Assembly: GCA_963575745.1 (NCBI GenBank)
Contig: CAUYUJ010020159.1
Span: 520,871-584,870, forward strand
DNA length: 64,000 nucleotides
Direction of reading: 5' to 3'
Source: Prorocentrum cordatum
Taxonomy: Eukaryota > Sar > Dinophyceae > Prorocentrales > Prorocentraceae
Shown here: positions 61,261-64,000 of the stretch, one piece after another
Numbering within the stretch: position 1 is the first letter of the stretch
Layout: every line of letters starts with the position of its first letter
Position numbers and translations under genes: made by a program
Notes under the pieces: generated by a model
What the model was told of the DNA's origin: nothing
The model's input: only the letters and a program-made list of their open reading frames with translations
Database searches by the model: none

Positions 61261-61574
61261 GCTCGTATCTTGTCAAGAACTGTAAACACCTTAGCTCATG
61301 CCGGCTCGGCGCGCCTGCGCTCCCACGCAGGCGCGCCCCTGTAGTCCTACTTCAGAGCACCGCCCGACCTGCGCGGCAGCCATGCCTCCCCAGATCGCTG
61401 TGGACGCGCTGCCACCTCCATGTTCGGCGACGAAGACTGCAATGGTTCAGATGGGCGGCGAGGTTAGCGTGGAGACCTCCCGCAGATGCGCCAGCGGAGT
61501 GGCGCAGTCCGCTTTGAATGCGCACCGCCGCCAGCTTCACAATGGTGGCCCGATACGCTCTACGCGAGGTACTC

Positions 61575-61733
61575 GGAGATGAACGACGGTTGGTGGCCTG
61601 GCTGGTCTGCTTGATTGGCCTGGCTGGCTGGTCTGATTACTTTGGCTGGTTATGGCTGGAACGAATGATCTGGCTGGTCTGGTCAGTCTGGCTGGTCTGG
61701 CTGATCTGGCTGGTCTGGTCAGTCTCTCGTCAG
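61575..61733. repeat. (CTGGCTGGT)-type short repeat
   Basis: TGGCTGGTCTG and close variants about 12 times. Confidence 0.9.
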
Positions 61734-62110
61734 GATGGCGAAGCGAGATGTGACGTGGTTTGTGAACACATGTGACATACAAAAGTACGTGGGGGTCCTC
61801 GGCAGTGAAATTCCGCCCCCCTTTCCGAGCGAGGCCCTGGGGTCACAGGGCCCAGCTAAGTTTTCCACGGCATTCAATCTTGATTGGAATGGGGGCAAAA
61901 GCGGGCAGGGAGATTGCATTGTGCTTCTAGTGTTCCCCCTCTTTGTCCCCCCACAGGTAAAGCGGGCAGGGGGATTGTCTTGTGCTTCATTTGCTCCATC
62001 TCATTGTTCCCCTCAGGTATTTCGTTCCTCTTCGACATCACGCTTACTTGATTTCATTTTGCCATCCGCCTCCCCCACCGCCCCCGGGACAGATTGTGCG
62101 ATATGCGCGA
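61734..62110. other. No supported gene
   Basis: GGGCAGGGAGATTGCATTGT and GGGCAGGGGGATTGTCTTGT form a diverged direct repeat (61,903 and 61,967). No convincing protein. Confidence 0.4.
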
Positions 62111-62364
62111 GTCCGCCTCAGGGCAGGCTGGGTTGGGACTCGGGCACCCATCGACCCCGACCCCTTCAGCTCGCGGCATTTCCTCGCGTCGGCGAAACAA
62201 TCTCGTGGGGAGCTTTTCCCGTGGGCGCCATCGTAGAGCCCGACGGTTCCTGCTGGGGACGCGCGTGCAACACGACGTCTTGGGGATCTCTGCAGGCATA
62301 TCTCGAGAGGGAGATTGAGGCCTCCGTGGTTTTCCTCCAGGAGGTCGGGGTGCTAGGTGACTAG
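62111..62364 (+). pseudogene. LINE endonuclease, N-terminal fragment
   Basis: Reads FPRVGETISWGAFPVGAIVE, then NTTSWGSLQAYLERE and ASVVFLQEVGV. N-x-x-SW-x-x-L followed by FLQE (62,332-62,343) is the start of the APE-type endonuclease of LINEs, where the Asn and the Glu of QE are catalytic. The frame ends at TAG 62,362-62,364 and the rest of the domain is not clearly readable. Would nick target DNA to prime reverse transcription. Confidence 0.55.
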
Positions 62365-63234
62365 GTCAAGGAATATGGATGACCCCCTGAAGAAGCCAGG
62401 AGGGAACACCGCGCTCAAGGCCTCGATGTCTTCTGAGGCACCCAGAGAAACGAGGCATCCGGGTCAAGACGCACTGGCCTGTCACCTTCACGTTGTCAGG
62501 CAAGCTGCTGGATTCCAAAGTTCACGTCCAGTGCAGGCCAAGGGCCTTGCCTCGCGAGTTTTCAGTAGGGCCTGCTCCTTGGCCGCCCGCCTGGGGCCAA
62601 CATGTTTGCCACGGTCGAGGCTGGATGCACGCATCAGCAGCCTGGCGCAGCCTTGCTTGCTTTCTGGCAGAAGATGGAAGATGAGCTATGCGTTATGCGT
62701 GGCTCGCGCCATCGACCCGCAGGAGCGTCCCAATTACTCGCGGAGGGGCCAACCTCCTCGGTTCGTTTGGGTGCCAGCTCTGCGGACGTCTGGAAGGGGC
62801 TCACCTCATTGGGCCTTCCGAGTCCAGGGGCCAGAGGCAGGTCGCCAACTGGGCTATGGAGTTGTACCGCATTTCGAAGAAGGGTGTCCCGTGGGGAGAT
62901 GAATATTGCGTTCGTTTGCTCCAGATGTTGGTCAAGGGTCCTGCTCGTCTTCAGGCGTGCAAAGGTTGGCCGGGCTGGATGCCCCCGCTCGACGCTCTTC
63001 CTGCACTCCACCAAGGAGTGGCACGACATGTTTGCCCAGGCTACCGCGCTCGCGGCCAAGTGCGAGCAGCGTTTCAAGTCCGTCAGGGGGGCCAGGCGGC
63101 GGACCCGGGTTGCAGAAGCTGTGAGTCAGGGCGGGGGCAGAGCCCGCGCGTGCACCAGACCTGCTCTCGGTCGGGTTCCAGATGCCAGTCTTGAAGAGGG
63201 ACCTCCGCCATGGCCCCAGCAGCAGGTCTAAGAG
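62365..63234 (+). pseudogene. LINE linker between endonuclease and reverse transcriptase, broken
   Basis: Several overlapping frames with protein character, for example LAFWQKMEDELCVMRGSRHR and STKEWHDMFAQATALAAKCE, then ARRRTRVAEAVSQGG, the last up to TAA 63,229-63,231. They cannot be joined without frame changes. Position and composition fit the spacer between endonuclease and RT. No catalytic motif is visible. Confidence 0.4.
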
Positions 63235-63534
63235 TTGTTCAAATTCTGGAATATGGTTTGGCCCCCCCACCCTGACGCCGATAAATTCCCCGACCCCGCC
63301 CCCTTCCTCAACCCGAAGCTTCAAGGGCAGGCTCAGGGGAGAGGAGTGGCCGCCGCAGATACTGGCCCTCGGTTGTGTCAACCTGATGACATCTCGAGCT
63401 GTTGCCCGAAAGTTCGAGCCCTTCACCGCCGCGGGGGCCGACGTGCCCCGCCCGCGCGAGTTTGGGAACTGGTGTGATGGGGCTCTGGAATGCCTGTGGC
63501 TTCTGGCGCTGGCAGGAGGTCGACCGGGCCCCTG
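63235..63534 (+). pseudogene. LINE pre-RT segment
   Basis: Reads LFKFWNMVWPPHPDADKFPD in one frame and CVNLMTSRAVARKFEPFTAA with FGNWCDGALECLWLLAL in another. The latter resembles the stretch just before RT block 1 in dinoflagellate LINEs. At least one frameshift. Ends at TGA 63,532-63,534. Confidence 0.45.
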
Positions 63535-64000
63535 AGCTCCTGCATCTCGTCGATCTTCGTGGCCCAGCCGTTGAAATCTGAAGGGGGGTCTCGGCCCATC
63601 GGAGTCATGGCTGGAGCGTCTGGAGCGTCTCGTGTTTTCGGCGAGCTTAGCAGGTGCGAGGCGGTTGCTTGGGCGACGCGCAACGCCCGGGAGTGCCAAT
63701 GCCGGGTGCAATGGCGTTCGCGTGAGCTGGCTGTCTGGGAGCAGAGCCTGTCGGTCGAGCATATGAATCTCCAAGAGGGCACTGCGGGCATCGCCTTCCT
63801 GGACCTCGCAAACCCTTAAGACATGTGTGCCACTGCCCCCTTCATCCTTTCCGCGCTGAAGTGGAATGTCCCGCCCAATCAGTTGCGGCTTCTTTGCCGT
63901 GCCCCACGAGTGCTCAGACTTGCCGGCGCTTGCTCGGCAACTACGGCGGTCGCCCAGACTACCCATGCAGGCTGCCCGTTTGCCACCGCGTTGTTCCGGA
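63535..64000 (+). pseudogene. LINE reverse transcriptase, N-terminal blocks
   Basis: Frame reads FVAQPLKSEGGSRPIGVMAG (RT block 1-2: PK...GGxRPIG), CEAVAWATRNARECQ, then IAFLDLANP, corresponding to the block with the first catalytic Asp (LxDLxKxY). TAA at 63,817-63,819 follows. The same frame continues to the window end with LSALKWNVPPNQLRLLCRAP and HAGCPFATALFR, which matches the xGxxxAT block. The window edge cuts the domain before the YxDD box. Confidence 0.65.

Larger units (their letters stand above)
58876..64000 (+). mobile_element. Decayed LINE (non-LTR retrotransposon), cut by the window edge
   Basis: A coiled-coil ORF (58,893), an endonuclease start (about 62,170-62,364), a linker and a reverse transcriptase start (63,550-64,000) occur in the order of dinoflagellate LINEs on the same strand, with frame changes and stops between them. 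59.9-62.0 kb holds unrelated repeats. The 3' part lies beyond the window. Could also be two neighbouring LINE fragments. Confidence 0.6.

Noticed and set aside
60468-61289. Repeated-peptide frames (ANVAGPSRRG / LLGPATLARI)
   Set aside because: Products of the 90-bp array on both strands. No start context or domain.
1-64000. Telomere, rRNA or tRNA clusters, bacterial operons
   Set aside because: No TTTAGGG arrays, no rRNA-like conserved segments and no ribosome-binding-site/operon organisation seen.

Overview
The window looks like nuclear DNA of a dinoflagellate (inference; species not determined). The reasons are: very GC-rich coding segments split by introns made of (TCC)n, (GGA)n, (CT)n and (GA)n tracts; 3' splice sites of the form CAG|G with possible non-GT donors; dense minisatellites; a Ty1/copia-type element and a LINE of kinds abundant in dinoflagellates; a transposase-like family I know only from dinoflagellate genomes; and a degenerate copy of the dinoflagellate spliced leader. 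No rRNA, tRNA or CRISPR is visible.

Layout. 1-606 is a palindrome-bearing minisatellite. About 1.3-13.1 kb holds exons of one or two large plus-strand genes of unknown function. 14.6-17.6 kb is a broken transposase-like gene. 17.7-33.7 kb is mostly repeats: microsatellites, arrays with 41-, 90-, 45- and 53-bp units, a dispersed composite repeat, a foldback element and two terminal-inverted-repeat elements with (TCC)n cores. It also holds a CCCH zinc-finger gene fragment near 24.7 kb. 33,808-51,848 is one complete 18.0-kb Ty1/copia-class LTR retrotransposon. 51.9-58.9 kb carries two more composite-repeat copies, a 73-bp array and the spliced-leader relic. 58.9-64.0 kb is a decayed LINE (coiled-coil ORF, endonuclease start, reverse transcriptase start) interrupted by a 90-bp array and cut by the window edge.

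The main find is the LTR element. It has 197-bp LTRs (5 mismatches by eye), TG...CA ends and a perfect 5-bp target duplication (GCGAG) at both ends. Gag (three CCCH-type motifs and an SR-rich tail), protease, integrase, reverse transcriptase and RNase H come in the usual copia order. They are followed by about 8.3 kb of extra coding sequence that belongs to no standard retrotransposon. This extra part reads as a continuation of the polyprotein with scattered in-frame stops and frameshifts. It includes a Tpt1/KptA-like RNA 2'-phosphotransferase (ADP-ribosyltransferase fold) domain and a CxxC...CxxC finger. The primer-binding site resembles the complement of an initiator-tRNA anticodon arm, which is the half-tRNA priming mode known from Drosophila copia and Ty5. 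An RNA-end-processing domain in such an element is therefore mechanistically suggestive, though unproven. By eye the element carries at least nine in-frame stops and about eight frameshifts, so this copy is probably dead.
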